Of a stretch of 64,000 nucleotides of DNA, positions 48,076 to 58,623 are shown one piece after another (the stretch's first letter is position 1; every line of letters starts with the position of its first letter). Source of the DNA: Parvimonas micra (GTDB taxonomy: Bacteria > Bacillota > Clostridia > Tissierellales > Peptoniphilaceae); assembly GCF_021300775.1 (NCBI RefSeq), contig NZ_JAJTJP010000001.1, positions 558,001 to 622,000 on the forward strand, read 5' to 3'. Below the pieces are notes generated by a model, which had not been told where the DNA came from, did no database searches, and worked only from the letters and a program-made list of their open reading frames with translations. The position numbers and the translations under genes were made by a program.

Positions 48076-49560
48076 TTAATATTCATCATATATTTCATCT
48101 AATTCATCCTCAGTACATTTTCTTAAAATATGTTTTACTTTATTAAGTGGATAAGGAACATATTTTTCCTTATAATATTCTACACTTTTAACTTCCACTA
48201 TTTCCACTCTATTTTTATCTCCTGCAGGAACTAAAACATAATCTCCCTCACTGATGGAATCATCTGTAGTTATATAATAATAGTATTTATATGAATTTCT
48301 AAATTCAACTTTGCAATAAATAAATTCTCCATACTCACGTCTTGGCTTATCATAAAAATCTTTACTTAAAACTTCAATTTTATAAAAATATATCATAAAA
48401 CTCTTAATTTCTTCAATTATATCTTTCCATTCATAAGGAAGTCCTACTTTATCATAAGATCCCTTAAGAACTTTTCTAGGAGATTTTTTAAAATCTACAA
48501 TCATCTCATAATCTCTTTTTTCGTTAGGAATTTCAACAAAATTATCATTTTTTTCTCTAGTCTCAAGCATATTTGGATCATATAAAGACTCTAACAAATC
48601 TTTAAAATGTTTATTTACATTTAATTTCATATAATAATATACATCATCACTTATCTGAGTATGTTCAATAGAATTGCTATCCCTATCTAAAATAAGTTTT
48701 TCAGTATATACAAAATCCTTATTATTTACATTTTTAACATTATTATAATCTAACTGAATTCGATTAATTTTATCATACTCACAATTATCAAATAAAATTA
48801 AATTATCATAATTCAATATTTCTCTAATTCTTTCAGAAAGACTTTCACCATCAACTCTTATATTATATCTTAAATTACCTTCATATCTATAACTTTCATA
48901 ATCTGAATCTGTAAGTTCCATTTCCCAATATCTAATTTCTATTGAATGTTCTAAACTGTAATAAACATAATTATCTTCTAAAAATTTAGAAATCAGCTTA
49001 AAAATTTTCTTAACTTTTTTAGCATCAATTTTAAAATTCTTTATACTTGTACTTTCATTTTGCTTTTTCCAATAATAATAATTTGAAACACAGACATCTC
49101 CATTAATATTTATAAAAATATTCTGTTCAATCTCCTTAAGTTCATCATTAGGAAATCTATAACCTACATTATTTGAAGTTATTTTTATTTCATTTATTTT
49201 CTTCCCAATTGAAAAAGGATTCATCTTTAAAACATTAAGAATATGAGTAAAAATACAATCAATACATAAGCGATATTCTTTTATATCTCTACAATATTTA
49301 AAACCTTTAAATTTAATTAGTAAAATTGATGTAAGAGCAGCTAAATTTAAATAATGCTCTATAACATATTTTAATTTAATATGAGATTTAATTTTTCTAA
49401 AGAAATTCTTTGAAAAACGCAAACCAGAATTTTCAAAAATATCTAATTTTCGATATTCCTCAAACATCTTATTAAAATTTTTCTTAAATTCATTATCACT
49501 TACATTACTAACATAATCATTCCACTTATTTAAAAACTTATAAAGACCTAAATTATCCAT
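48076..49560 (-). CDS. Unknown 494-residue cytoplasmic protein
   Basis: I do not recognise the family. The N-terminal third is helical and basic (IKSHIKLKYVIEHYLNLAALTSILL) with cysteines near 95-103; the middle is acidic and tyrosine-rich; the C-terminal 80 residues resemble a small beta barrel with YYITTDDSISEGDYVLVPAGD. No signal peptide or clear transmembrane helix is seen, although residues 65-80 are fairly hydrophobic. The gene is close upstream of dpaL and preceded by a possible -10 TATAAT. No function is assigned. It has AT-rich codon use like its neighbours. Confidence 0.75.
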   Translation of the reverse strand: MDNLGLYKFLNKWNDYVSNVSDNEFKKNFNKMFEEYRKLDIFENSGLRFSKNFFRKIKSHIKLKYVIEHYLNLAALTSILLIKFKGFKYCRDIKEYRLCIDCIFTHILNVLKMNPFSIGKKINEIKITSNNVGYRFPNDELKEIEQNIFININGDVCVSNYYYWKKQNESTSIKNFKIDAKKVKKIFKLISKFLEDNYVYYSLEHSIEIRYWEMELTDSDYESYRYEGNLRYNIRVDGESLSERIREILNYDNLILFDNCEYDKINRIQLDYNNVKNVNNKDFVYTEKLILDRDSNSIEHTQISDDVYYYMKLNVNKHFKDLLESLYDPNMLETREKNDNFVEIPNEKRDYEMIVDFKKSPRKVLKGSYDKVGLPYEWKDIIEEIKSFMIYFYKIEVLSKDFYDKPRREYGEFIYCKVEFRNSYKYYYYITTDDSISEGDYVLVPAGDKNRVEIVEVKSVEYYKEKYVPYPLNKVKHILRKCTEDELDEIYDEY

Positions 49561-49629
49561 AATTACTCCATTAAAATATTAATTTTTTTAGTTTTTAATT
49601 ATACATATTAATATTTAGTTATCTATTTT

Positions 49630-50949
49630 TTATATTATAGTATTTTCAATCTCCACAACAACTTCACAATGTGCTGTTTTACTAAACATATCGCATAGTT
49701 TAACTTTCTTTAATTCAAATCCACCTTCCATAAAAAGTTTTAAATCTCTTGTTAATGTTGCTCCGTTACAACTTATATAGACAACTTTTTTGATATTACT
49801 TTTAATAATTGTATCTACAACCTTTTTATCAAGTCCTTTTCGTGGAGGATCTACGGAAATTATATCAATATTATTGTTTTTTAATATTTCTTCGATTTTT
49901 TCTTCACTTTTGCCATATTGAAACTCGACATTTTTTACATCATTTAGTTTTAAATTTTCTTTAGCGTCTTTTACTGCATCTTTTACAACTTCTACACCGA
50001 TTACCTCTTTAAAATTTTCTGAAAAATATATACTTGTTGTTCCTATTCCAGAATATAAATCCAATAAATTTTTATCTTTGTTTTCTCCTAAAAAATCTTT
50101 AGCTATCTTATATAAATTTTCAGTTTGAAATCTATTTACCTGAAAAAAGCTCTTTGGAGAAATATTAAATTCATATTTTCCGATTTTATCTGTAAAATTC
50201 TTCTTTGAAAATATTAATTTACTTTCTTGTCCCATAATTATACTTGATTTTTTAGGATTTATATTTATATATCCACTTACTAAATTTTCATATTCACTTA
50301 AACTTTTTATAAAATTTTGAGCTTCTTTTATATCTTTTTTAACAACAACTGTAATCATAATTTCAGATTTGAAATTTGACCTTATGCTGATATTTTTTAA
50401 AATTCCATCATCTGTATTTACATCATAGGATTTAATTTTAAATTCTTTTAATTTTGCTTGTAAAAACGGAAGAAATTTATTTATACTCTCATCACTTAAC
50501 GGACAATGTTCAAGCTTTATTTTGCTTTCTCCATTATCTACACAGTAGCAAAGTTCAAAATTTTCATTTGTCTTTAATTCAATTTTATTTCTATAATTTA
50601 AGTTGTTTTTATTTACTAAAATGTCAATATCTTCTAATTCTATACCTGTATTTTTTCTAAGGCTATCTAAAAACATCTTTTTCTTTAATTCAAGCTCTTT
50701 TTCATATTTCAAATTTATAAAATGATAGATATCTGTTAGTTTTTCATCGTATAGATTTTCTCTGTATTCACTATATTTCAAATATTTTTTTACATATCCG
50801 TTAGAAAAATTTTTCTTTTTTTGAGTTATTTCAACATTGACAATATCTCCTACAAGTCCACCTTTTACAAAAACTATTCCCTCTTCACTTTTTGCAACTC
50901 CTAGTCCCTCATTGGTATTATCAATTATTTCTAAATTTTTTAATTCCAT
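49630..50949 (-). CDS. 23S rRNA uracil-5 methyltransferase (RlmD/TrmA family)
   Basis: RNA m5U methyltransferase of the TrmA/RumA family. N-terminal TRAM domain (about 1-55), then a SAM domain with LLDLYSGIGTTSIYF (residues ~295-310), VDPPRKGLD and the catalytic Cys in YISCNGATLTRDL. The Fe-S cysteines of RumA are not evident in the early part, so exact family membership (RlmD versus RlmCD) is open. 439 residues. Its ATG overlaps the RNase E/G stop. Confidence 0.9.
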   Translation of the reverse strand: MELKNLEIIDNTNEGLGVAKSEEGIVFVKGGLVGDIVNVEITQKKKNFSNGYVKKYLKYSEYRENLYDEKLTDIYHFINLKYEKELELKKKMFLDSLRKNTGIELEDIDILVNKNNLNYRNKIELKTNENFELCYCVDNGESKIKLEHCPLSDESINKFLPFLQAKLKEFKIKSYDVNTDDGILKNISIRSNFKSEIMITVVVKKDIKEAQNFIKSLSEYENLVSGYININPKKSSIIMGQESKLIFSKKNFTDKIGKYEFNISPKSFFQVNRFQTENLYKIAKDFLGENKDKNLLDLYSGIGTTSIYFSENFKEVIGVEVVKDAVKDAKENLKLNDVKNVEFQYGKSEEKIEEILKNNNIDIISVDPPRKGLDKKVVDTIIKSNIKKVVYISCNGATLTRDLKLFMEGGFELKKVKLCDMFSKTAHCEVVVEIENTII

Positions 50950-52028
50950 TATTTTCCTCTTTGTCTTGTAATTTCATAGAGTCCAAGTTTAGTAAACCCA
51001 TGAAAATTCCAAATTTTATTATCAGTAATTTCTAATTTTTTTATATTTTCTTCCAAAATTTCTTTTTCTTTTGTTTTCATATTTATAAAATCTACAATTA
51101 TTATTCCCGAAATATCCCTAAAAGAAATCTGTCTAATAATTTCCTCAATTGCAATTAGATTTACAGATAATGCATTTTTACTTTTATTTGTTTCATTTGT
51201 TTTTTTCTTTGAATTTACATCTATGACTGTAAGAGCTTCTGTTCCTTCTATAACTATATTTATATCTTCAATTTCAACTGTTTTTTTATTTAGTCCCTCA
51301 AGATATACTCCGATATTATAATCATATTTTGGAGAATAGTCTTCATCATATTTTAATTCATTTTCCAAAAATTTATTATTTTTAAAACTCTTATATATCT
51401 CTTTATCATTTAATATACAGCAATATTTTTCATTTTCAAATAAAAAGTCCTCTAAAAAATTCTCCTTTTTGTAGATTAATTTCGGAACAGGTAAATTATT
51501 CAAATAATCAACTATTTCTTGCATTTTTTCTACATTTTTTCTTATATCTTGCAATAAAGTATCTTCATCACAATCGACACTTTTTGTTCTCAACTTTACT
51601 GAAAAATTTGATTTTATATTTTTTATCTTCTCCAAATTAAAATTATGTTCTTTTAATTTTTTTGAAATCAAAATATCTTCTCTATTTTTGTAAGATATAA
51701 CTGAAAACATTGAAGAAATAGAAAAATTCATTGAAACATTAGGTGCTTTATCTCCTGCATTTATTTTATATATTTCAACAAAAATCACATCTCCAACTTT
51801 TACTTCTCCAATAGTATCTTTAAAATCTAAAAATCCATTTTTTCCATTTTTAAGTTCTACAAAAAAGCATTGTAATGCATCAACTTTTTTTACAACTCTA
51901 GTTCTATAAATATCTCCAATTTCAAAATCGGAAAATTTTTTAACGAAATAGGAGCTTAATTTTGAATTTAAGACTTTCCCATATTCAATTTTATCTTCAT
52001 CTTTATAAATAAACAAATAATTATTCAA
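50949..52028 (-). CDS. Ribonuclease E/G family protein, short
   Basis: Endoribonuclease-like protein of 359 residues with an N-terminal S1-type region (GDIYRTRVVKKVDALQCFFVELKNGKNGFLDF) and the catalytic core end (LTVIDVNSKK ... IIIVDFINMK). It lacks the usual region after this: family members continue with a CPxC zinc-link and small domain, but this protein stops at FTKLGLYEITRQRGK. The IDFIDM motif is VDFINM here. Start is a TTG with GGAG seven bases upstream. Activity is plausible but not certain. Confidence 0.82.
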   Translation of the reverse strand: MNNYLFIYKDEDKIEYGKVLNSKLSSYFVKKFSDFEIGDIYRTRVVKKVDALQCFFVELKNGKNGFLDFKDTIGEVKVGDVIFVEIYKINAGDKAPNVSMNFSISSMFSVISYKNREDILISKKLKEHNFNLEKIKNIKSNFSVKLRTKSVDCDEDTLLQDIRKNVEKMQEIVDYLNNLPVPKLIYKKENFLEDFLFENEKYCCILNDKEIYKSFKNNKFLENELKYDEDYSPKYDYNIGVYLEGLNKKTVEIEDINIVIEGTEALTVIDVNSKKKTNETNKSKNALSVNLIAIEEIIRQISFRDISGIIIVDFINMKTKEKEILEENIKKLEITDNKIWNFHGFTKLGLYEITRQRGK

Positions 52029-52037
52029 AACAAACTC

Positions 52038-52298
52038 CTATTCAATATATTCAAATTTATTCTTTTTTAACAGAATTTTTTTTACAATACCAGAAAAATA
52101 TATACAAAGAATATAATTAAGACGTGAAAGATTATAATTATATTCTAAAATTAAATTTCTATCCTCTTTAATTTTTTCATCTGCAAGTAAAAATGTAATT
52201 CTACTTAAAATTTTATTATATTTGTATAAATAAAAACTTTGATGTGTTACTAAAATTACCATACAAATCACAAGAATAATATTAAAAAACAATCTCAT
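52038..52298 (-). CDS. Small single-pass membrane protein, unknown
   Basis: 86 residues with one N-terminal transmembrane helix (NIILVICMVILV) and a basic tyrosine-rich tail; a second hydrophobic stretch may exist near residues 60-72. Close to the RNase E/G gene (nine bases), with a plausible start but no known family. Function unknown. Confidence 0.6.
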   Translation of the reverse strand: MRLFFNIILVICMVILVTHQSFYLYKYNKILSRITFLLADEKIKEDRNLILEYNYNLSRLNYILCIYFSGIVKKILLKKNKFEYIE

Positions 52299-52311
52299 AG
52301 TAAAAACTCCA

Positions 52312-52343
52312 TAAAAAAAGAACTTGGATTATCTCCAAGTTCT
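52312..52343 (-). terminator. Intrinsic terminator after groEL
   Basis: Ten-base perfect stem AGAACTTGGA/TCCAAGTTCT, five-base loop, T run on the minus strand. Confidence 0.9.
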
Positions 52344-52379
52344 ATTTTACCATAAATTTAATTATAAGTTAACTATTTT

Positions 52380-54011
<1,632 letters not shown>

Positions 54012-54022
54012 TTAAAAACCTC

Positions 54023-54307
54023 CTAATCTTCAACAACTGCTAAAACATCAGCAATTTTTACTACAATGTATTCTTTTTTATCAAGTTTAACTTCTGTTCC
54101 TGCATATTTTGAGAAAATTATTCTATCTCCAACTTTAATTAAATCTTTCTTATCATCATCTTTTAAAATTTCATCACCAATCGCTAAAACTTTTGCAACA
54201 CTTGGTGATTCTTTTGCGGAAGTAGGAAGAACTATCCCAGAACTAGTCTTTTCTTCTACCTCAACCATTTCTATAACTAATTTATCTCCTATTGGTTTTA
54301 ATTTCAT
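54023..54307 (-). CDS. groES: Co-chaperonin GroES
   Basis: 94-residue lid of the chaperonin: KPIGDKLVIEMVEVEEKTSSGIVLP with the mobile loop, and GDRIIFSKYAGTEVKLDKKEYI. GGAGG precedes the ATG. First gene of the operon, with a CIRCE-like palindrome about 25 bases upstream. Confidence 0.97.
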   Translation of the reverse strand: MKLKPIGDKLVIEMVEVEEKTSSGIVLPTSAKESPSVAKVLAIGDEILKDDDKKDLIKVGDRIIFSKYAGTEVKLDKKEYIVVKIADVLAVVED

Positions 54308-54331
54308 AATATCCCTCCTAATTAAAAGTTA

Positions 54332-54358
54332 TTAGCAGTCTAGTAACTTGACTGCTAA
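54332..54358. promoter_or_regulatory. CIRCE-like HrcA operator with altered arms
   Basis: Perfect palindrome TTAGCAGTC-N9-GACTGCTAA just downstream of the predicted transcription start of groES. The classical CIRCE is TTAGCACTC-N9-GAGTGCTAA; here the seventh base of each arm is swapped C to G in a paired way, and all other arm bases match. Position and spacing identify it as the HrcA target. Confidence 0.85.
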
Positions 54359-54372
54359 TCAGTTACAATTAT

Positions 54373-54378
54373 ATTATA
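54373..54378 (-). promoter_or_regulatory. -10 element of the groES promoter
   Basis: TATAAT on the minus strand preceded by TGG (extended -10); the -35 is weak. A start near 54366 would put the CIRCE element immediately downstream. Confidence 0.6.
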
Positions 54379-54450
54379 CCACATAAAATATATTTTAAAA
54401 ACATTTTTAAGAAAAAAGTTTATAAAAATTTTAATTAGTTATGTAAAAAT

Positions 54451-54491
54451 AAAAATCACTCAACTATTTCATTATTTAGTGAGTGATTTTT
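54451..54491 (-). terminator. Terminator after histidine-triad gene
   Basis: Twelve-base stem AAAAATCACTCA/TGAGTGATTTTT with a partly pairing 17-base loop, flanked by T residues on the minus strand; ends the zinc operon. Confidence 0.75.
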
Positions 54492-54515
54492 ATGAATTAT
54501 TTTAGGAAAATTAAA

Positions 54516-56420
54516 TTATTGTTCTACTTTATCTTCATTCTTATTATCTACTTTATCTTTATCTTTTTCTTTATCTTCATTCTTATTATCTATTTTATCT
54601 TTATCTTTAATTTCCTCAACTTTTTTATCTTCAGTCTTTAAAGAATTCTCCTTATTATTTTCTTCAATTTTTTCTTCTTTATTTGAAGTCTCTTTTATAT
54701 TATCTTTTTCTTCTTTATAATCTGAATAATCATTTCTATTTTCTTCTTCAACTTCTTCATCAGTTGGTTCAGGTTTAGCTGGTGCTTCAGGTAATTGTTT
54801 TTTATATCTAATTTTTCCATCAACTTTTTCAAAGTCAGTTAGACTAAATGTGAATGTCTCTTCATTAATATAAACATAAACCATATTTCCTATATTATAA
54901 GCATCCGCGTCATCTTCTAAATTATAATATGATCTTAGATATTTTAAAACTTCATCAGTATCTACTGTTATCTTAGATTCAATATCTGCATTCGGATTTT
55001 GAATAATATATTTTATTGCTGCTACAATATCTTTAGCTGTACAATCTCCGTATTGTCCAGATTTTGCATTTTGAATAATTTGTTTAATAGTTATTGCATG
55101 ATAGTGATTTCCATGTAACCAATAGAAAATTCCTTTTGTTTCTCCATTTGAACCATAAACTGATAAAGTAGTATTTAAATCTCCATAAGCTCTCATTGCC
55201 TTAAGATTATTATCAAGATAAGGAATTACATAATCTTTTAGTTCAGCTTTTACACTTTCATAAGTAAATAATTCATTTTCATCAACAGTGACATCTGCAT
55301 GGTCATTTGTTTCTTTAATATATTCTGCATCAGGATAATGATCTTTTGGATTTTCATGAACAACTCCAATTTCTTTATCATCAATATATAAATGCCAATG
55401 ATCTCCATGGTCTACTATTTTTGTTACACCTTTTGGCCATTCAAATGGTTTTTCATTATCGTCGCCATGATTACCTACATACTCTCCAAATTCAGCGTTA
55501 GGATAAAGTTCTGATGGATTTGTGTAAGTAATACCTTCATTTCCTTTTGAGTCATATATATGATAGTGATCTTCATGTTTTAAAATCTTTACAATATCAT
55601 ATCTATCTACAGGATTTTTACCAAGAACAGTTACTATATTTAGATTCTTAATTGCTTCTTGTAATTTATCAGTAGCGCTAGGTACATCAGGTTTTACACT
55701 ATTTGAATTATCTTGTGAAGCGTCATTTGAACTTCCATGATTTCCAACATATTCTCCTACTTCTGCATCAGGATATTTTGAGCTTGGATCAGAATAACTT
55801 ATATACTCTTGTCCACTTGAAGTATAAATATGCCAATGATCCCCATGTCTTAAAATCTTTATAACTCTATCTTTTTTATCTTCGATAATGTTAGCATGAG
55901 AATAATTATTTGAGTTTCTTTTATTATTAGACCCATGAGAACCAACATATGTTCCTATAGCTATTCCCGGAAACATTCCTGATGGATCTTCATATGTTAA
56001 AAATTCATTTCCATCAGCGGTATAAACATGCCAGTGATCTCCGTGTTTTAAAATAGATTTAACATTTAATCCACTTAATTTACTTTTTGATACGACACTT
56101 ACAAAAGATAATGAATTACCATCTGTTATCTTTGAAGGATCTGAATAAGTTATATGTTCTTTCCCGTCCTTAGTAAAAACATGCCAATGATCTCCATGTT
56201 TATAAACTCTTACAATATCATCTTTTTTTATTTCAGCATCAATCAAAACTTCAGTAGTTTCGTCTTTTTGATATTTTGTTTCTTTTTCAACAAATTCAAC
56301 TTTTTTTGTATTATTTTGTTCTTTTTCTTCTACTTTTTTTGCACAGCTTGTAAGTACAATTGCACTACAAACAATGATCAAATTCATTCTTGTAATTTTA
56401 TTTTTTAATTTATTACTCAT
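54516..56420 (-). CDS. Histidine-triad (PHT-like) zinc-binding surface lipoprotein
   Basis: 634 residues. Lipobox VLTSC with Cys26. Five repeats of the pneumococcal histidine-triad pattern HxDHWH or HxDHYH at residues 75-80, 126-131, 192-197, 282-287 and 338-343, plus an HGNHYH at 436-441, each in a strand-turn unit with YxDP or YxNP (HITYSDPS, FLTYEDPS). These are known to bind zinc and hand it to an AdcA-type protein. A lysine/glutamate/asparagine tail of about 100 residues ends the protein, with near-identical copies of DKDKxDNKNEDK; likely wall-spanning or disordered. It follows the zinc binding-protein gene by nine bases. Confidence 0.88.
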   Translation of the reverse strand: MSNKLKNKITRMNLIIVCSAIVLTSCAKKVEEKEQNNTKKVEFVEKETKYQKDETTEVLIDAEIKKDDIVRVYKHGDHWHVFTKDGKEHITYSDPSKITDGNSLSFVSVVSKSKLSGLNVKSILKHGDHWHVYTADGNEFLTYEDPSGMFPGIAIGTYVGSHGSNNKRNSNNYSHANIIEDKKDRVIKILRHGDHWHIYTSSGQEYISYSDPSSKYPDAEVGEYVGNHGSSNDASQDNSNSVKPDVPSATDKLQEAIKNLNIVTVLGKNPVDRYDIVKILKHEDHYHIYDSKGNEGITYTNPSELYPNAEFGEYVGNHGDDNEKPFEWPKGVTKIVDHGDHWHLYIDDKEIGVVHENPKDHYPDAEYIKETNDHADVTVDENELFTYESVKAELKDYVIPYLDNNLKAMRAYGDLNTTLSVYGSNGETKGIFYWLHGNHYHAITIKQIIQNAKSGQYGDCTAKDIVAAIKYIIQNPNADIESKITVDTDEVLKYLRSYYNLEDDADAYNIGNMVYVYINEETFTFSLTDFEKVDGKIRYKKQLPEAPAKPEPTDEEVEEENRNDYSDYKEEKDNIKETSNKEEKIEENNKENSLKTEDKKVEEIKDKDKIDNKNEDKEKDKDKVDNKNEDKVEQ

Positions 56421-56429
56421 AATTTCTCC

Positions 56430-57413
56430 TTAATCATTAAAAGATTTAACTAAAGCTTCTAGATTTAATTCCATCAATTTTAAATATCCCATATTAATTT
56501 CTTCATCAGTTAAGTTTTCCATAGTAAACATTGTTGATGTCTTTGTATTGGTATTTTTTGCAAGAGTTTCTGCAACTTTAGGAGTAGCTTTACCTTCAAA
56601 GAAAATTGTATTAATATTATGTTTTTTTACGAACTCAGCTATCTTTTGTAGTTGTTTTGCAGATGGTTCATCTTCTGGTGAAATTCCAGTTACAGCTACT
56701 TGCTTTAACCCGTAATCATGTGCTAAATAATTAAAAGCAGCGTGGCTTACAACAAAATATTTTTCCTTGCTTTTTACTTTTGAAAGTTCTGTTTCAAATT
56801 TCTTATCTAAAGCTTTAAACTCTTCTTGAGCTTTTTGTAAATTTTCTTTATAGTATGGTTCATTATTTGGATCTATAGATGAAATTTTCTTATAAATTGT
56901 ATCTAATTGAATAATAGCATTTTTCACACTTAACCAAGTATGTGGATTGATTTTATCATGTCCATGCTCATCTTTATTTTTTTCGTCCTCATGCTCATGT
57001 TCTTCTTCTAAACCATCTCCACTTTCTAAAAGAGTTAAGCCTTGAGAAAGATTTAAGAATTTATTTTTATCTTTAACAGATTCTTCAATAGCTGGTATAA
57101 ATGATTCCATATTAGCACCATTATAAATAACCAAATCTGCTTCTATTATTTCTTGCATATCTCCAGCTTTAAGCTCAAAAGAATGAGGTTCTTGATTTCC
57201 TTTAATGATAGTTTTTACTTCCATTTTATCTCCAACAATTCTTTTAGTAAGATCTGTTACTGGAAAAAATGTTGTATATATTACTTTCTTTTTATCCTTT
57301 TGTTCAGTAGATTTTTGGTTATTATTTTTTTCATTATTGCTAGAATTACAACCAACTAAAAAAACACAGCAAATTATAATTGCTGAAATAATTCTTTTAA
57401 ATTTTATATTCAT
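56430..57413 (-). CDS. Zinc ABC transporter binding lipoprotein (ZnuA/AdcA type)
   Basis: Substrate-binding lipoprotein of cluster 9 (metal). Lipobox FLVGC with Cys22. Likely zinc ligands: His76 (QEPHSFEL), the His-rich loop at 138-151 (HEHEDEKNKDEHGHD), His157 (NPHTW), His223 and the C-terminal EGKATPK region. 327 residues. No permease or ATPase gene lies next to it here, so the rest of the importer is elsewhere. First gene of a two-gene operon with the histidine-triad lipoprotein. Confidence 0.92.
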   Translation of the reverse strand: MNIKFKRIISAIIICCVFLVGCNSSNNEKNNNQKSTEQKDKKKVIYTTFFPVTDLTKRIVGDKMEVKTIIKGNQEPHSFELKAGDMQEIIEADLVIYNGANMESFIPAIEESVKDKNKFLNLSQGLTLLESGDGLEEEHEHEDEKNKDEHGHDKINPHTWLSVKNAIIQLDTIYKKISSIDPNNEPYYKENLQKAQEEFKALDKKFETELSKVKSKEKYFVVSHAAFNYLAHDYGLKQVAVTGISPEDEPSAKQLQKIAEFVKKHNINTIFFEGKATPKVAETLAKNTNTKTSTMFTMENLTDEEINMGYLKLMELNLEALVKSFND

Positions 57414-57439
57414 AAAATCCTCCTATAATATCTTTAATG

Positions 57440-57456
57440 CAAATAATTCTTATTTG
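57440..57456. promoter_or_regulatory. Candidate zinc-regulator operator
   Basis: Perfect 7-3-7 inverted repeat CAAATAA-TTC-TTATTTG at the predicted transcription start of the zinc operon. It resembles Zur/Fur-family boxes in being AT-rich and palindromic but does not match AdcR's TTAAC-type core. Regulator identity is inference. Confidence 0.5.
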
Positions 57457-57463
57457 TATTTAT

Positions 57464-57492
57464 ATTATACTATTTATAATTTTATTTTTCAA
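57464..57492 (-). promoter_or_regulatory. Promoter of the zinc operon
   Basis: TTGAAA (57487-57492) and TATAAT (57464-57469) on the minus strand, 17 bases apart. Confidence 0.75.
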
Positions 57493-57512
57493 TAGATAAA
57501 TTAAAAAATTTA

Positions 57513-57551
57513 CAAAAAAAACTACTAATTTGAATAATCAAATAGTAGTTT
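57513..57551 (-). terminator. Intrinsic terminator after nrdB
   Basis: On the minus strand AAACTACTA and TAGTAGTTT pair, with TTTGA/TCAAA stacked inside, followed by an eight-residue T run. Confidence 0.85.
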
Positions 57552-57561
57552 AATTTTTATT

Positions 57562-58611
57562 CTATAAATCATCTAAATCGTCATCTATTACACTTGATTT
57601 TGAATAAGCTGAAGGTTTTGCTTCGAAGAAATCTGTTTTAATGGCATTTGGATCTGAGTATTCACTTACCCATTTCATACTTTCAGGTTCTTCATCATAA
57701 CCATCATAAAGTTTTCCAAAATTTAAAGCTGTACTTCTAAGATTTCCAAGATATTTAATATAATCTTCTATCATTTCCATTGTAAGTCCTGGAATATTTT
57801 CACCTAAAACATATTTTCCCCATGCAATTTCTTGTTCAACACCTGTTTTAATCATGTCTTTATAAACAGCAACTTTTTCTTCAGTAAATAAATCTGGTTC
57901 TTCATTTTGTAATTCAAGAAGCATTTTTTTGAATAACCATAGATGAGTATTTTCATCTCTATTTATATATCTAATTTCTTGAACTGAACCAGGCATTTTT
58001 CCATTTCTTCCTAAATTATAGAAGAACATAAATCCTGAATAGAAGTAAACACCTTCAAGAATATAATTTGCAACCATTGTTTTTACTAAACTATATGGAT
58101 CTTTATTTTCTTGGAATTCATTATATAAATCACCAATAAATTTATTTCTTGCTAATAAATGTTCGTCGTCTCTCCATTGATATAGTATATTTGTTCTTTC
58201 TTCTGGTGAACATATACTATCTAACATATATCCATAGCTTTGTGAGTGAATAGCTTCTTGATATGCTTGAATTGTTAAACATAGATTAATTTCATTTGCT
58301 GTAATATATTCCCCAATATATGGTAAATTTGCAGTTTGGATACTATCTAAAAATATTAAAAAACTTAAAACTTTATCAAAAGCAGTTTTTTCATATTGAT
58401 CTAAAATTTTATAATCTTTTAAATCTTGAAATAGATTAATTTCTTCAGGAATCCAAAAATTATTCATGGCATTACGATACCACTCAGTAGTCCATGTATA
58501 TTTAACATTATTAAAATCATTTAAATTTGTTGTATTACCATTTATCATCTTTCTTTTTGATAATTCAATGTCTCCATTTTCATTAAATAGAGCTTTCTTA
58601 TTTAATTCCAT
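57562..58611 (-). CDS. nrdB: Class I ribonucleotide reductase beta subunit
   Basis: Holds the diiron-tyrosyl cofactor for deoxyribonucleotide synthesis. Ligands visible: Asp89, Glu119, His122, Glu186, Glu220, His223; the radical tyrosine is Tyr126 in the HSQSY motif. 349 residues. It follows nrdA by 12 bases. The C-terminal tail ends with acidic SSVIDDDLDDL rather than the E. coli heptapeptide. A class I enzyme needs oxygen or superoxide to make its radical, noteworthy in an anaerobe. Confidence 0.95.
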   Translation of the reverse strand: MELNKKALFNENGDIELSKRKMINGNTTNLNDFNNVKYTWTTEWYRNAMNNFWIPEEINLFQDLKDYKILDQYEKTAFDKVLSFLIFLDSIQTANLPYIGEYITANEINLCLTIQAYQEAIHSQSYGYMLDSICSPEERTNILYQWRDDEHLLARNKFIGDLYNEFQENKDPYSLVKTMVANYILEGVYFYSGFMFFYNLGRNGKMPGSVQEIRYINRDENTHLWLFKKMLLELQNEEPDLFTEEKVAVYKDMIKTGVEQEIAWGKYVLGENIPGLTMEMIEDYIKYLGNLRSTALNFGKLYDGYDEEPESMKWVSEYSDPNAIKTDFFEAKPSAYSKSSVIDDDLDDL

Positions 58612-58623
58612 AAAATCTCCTTT

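Noticed and set aside
54066-54335. 89-codon frame antisense to groES
   Set aside because: It is a shadow of the groES gene and spans its CIRCE region without a promoter.
54528-54640. AT/CTTTAT-rich repeats in the tail of the histidine-triad gene
   Set aside because: They encode the repetitive DKDKxDNKNEDK tail in frame, so no separate repeat element is needed.
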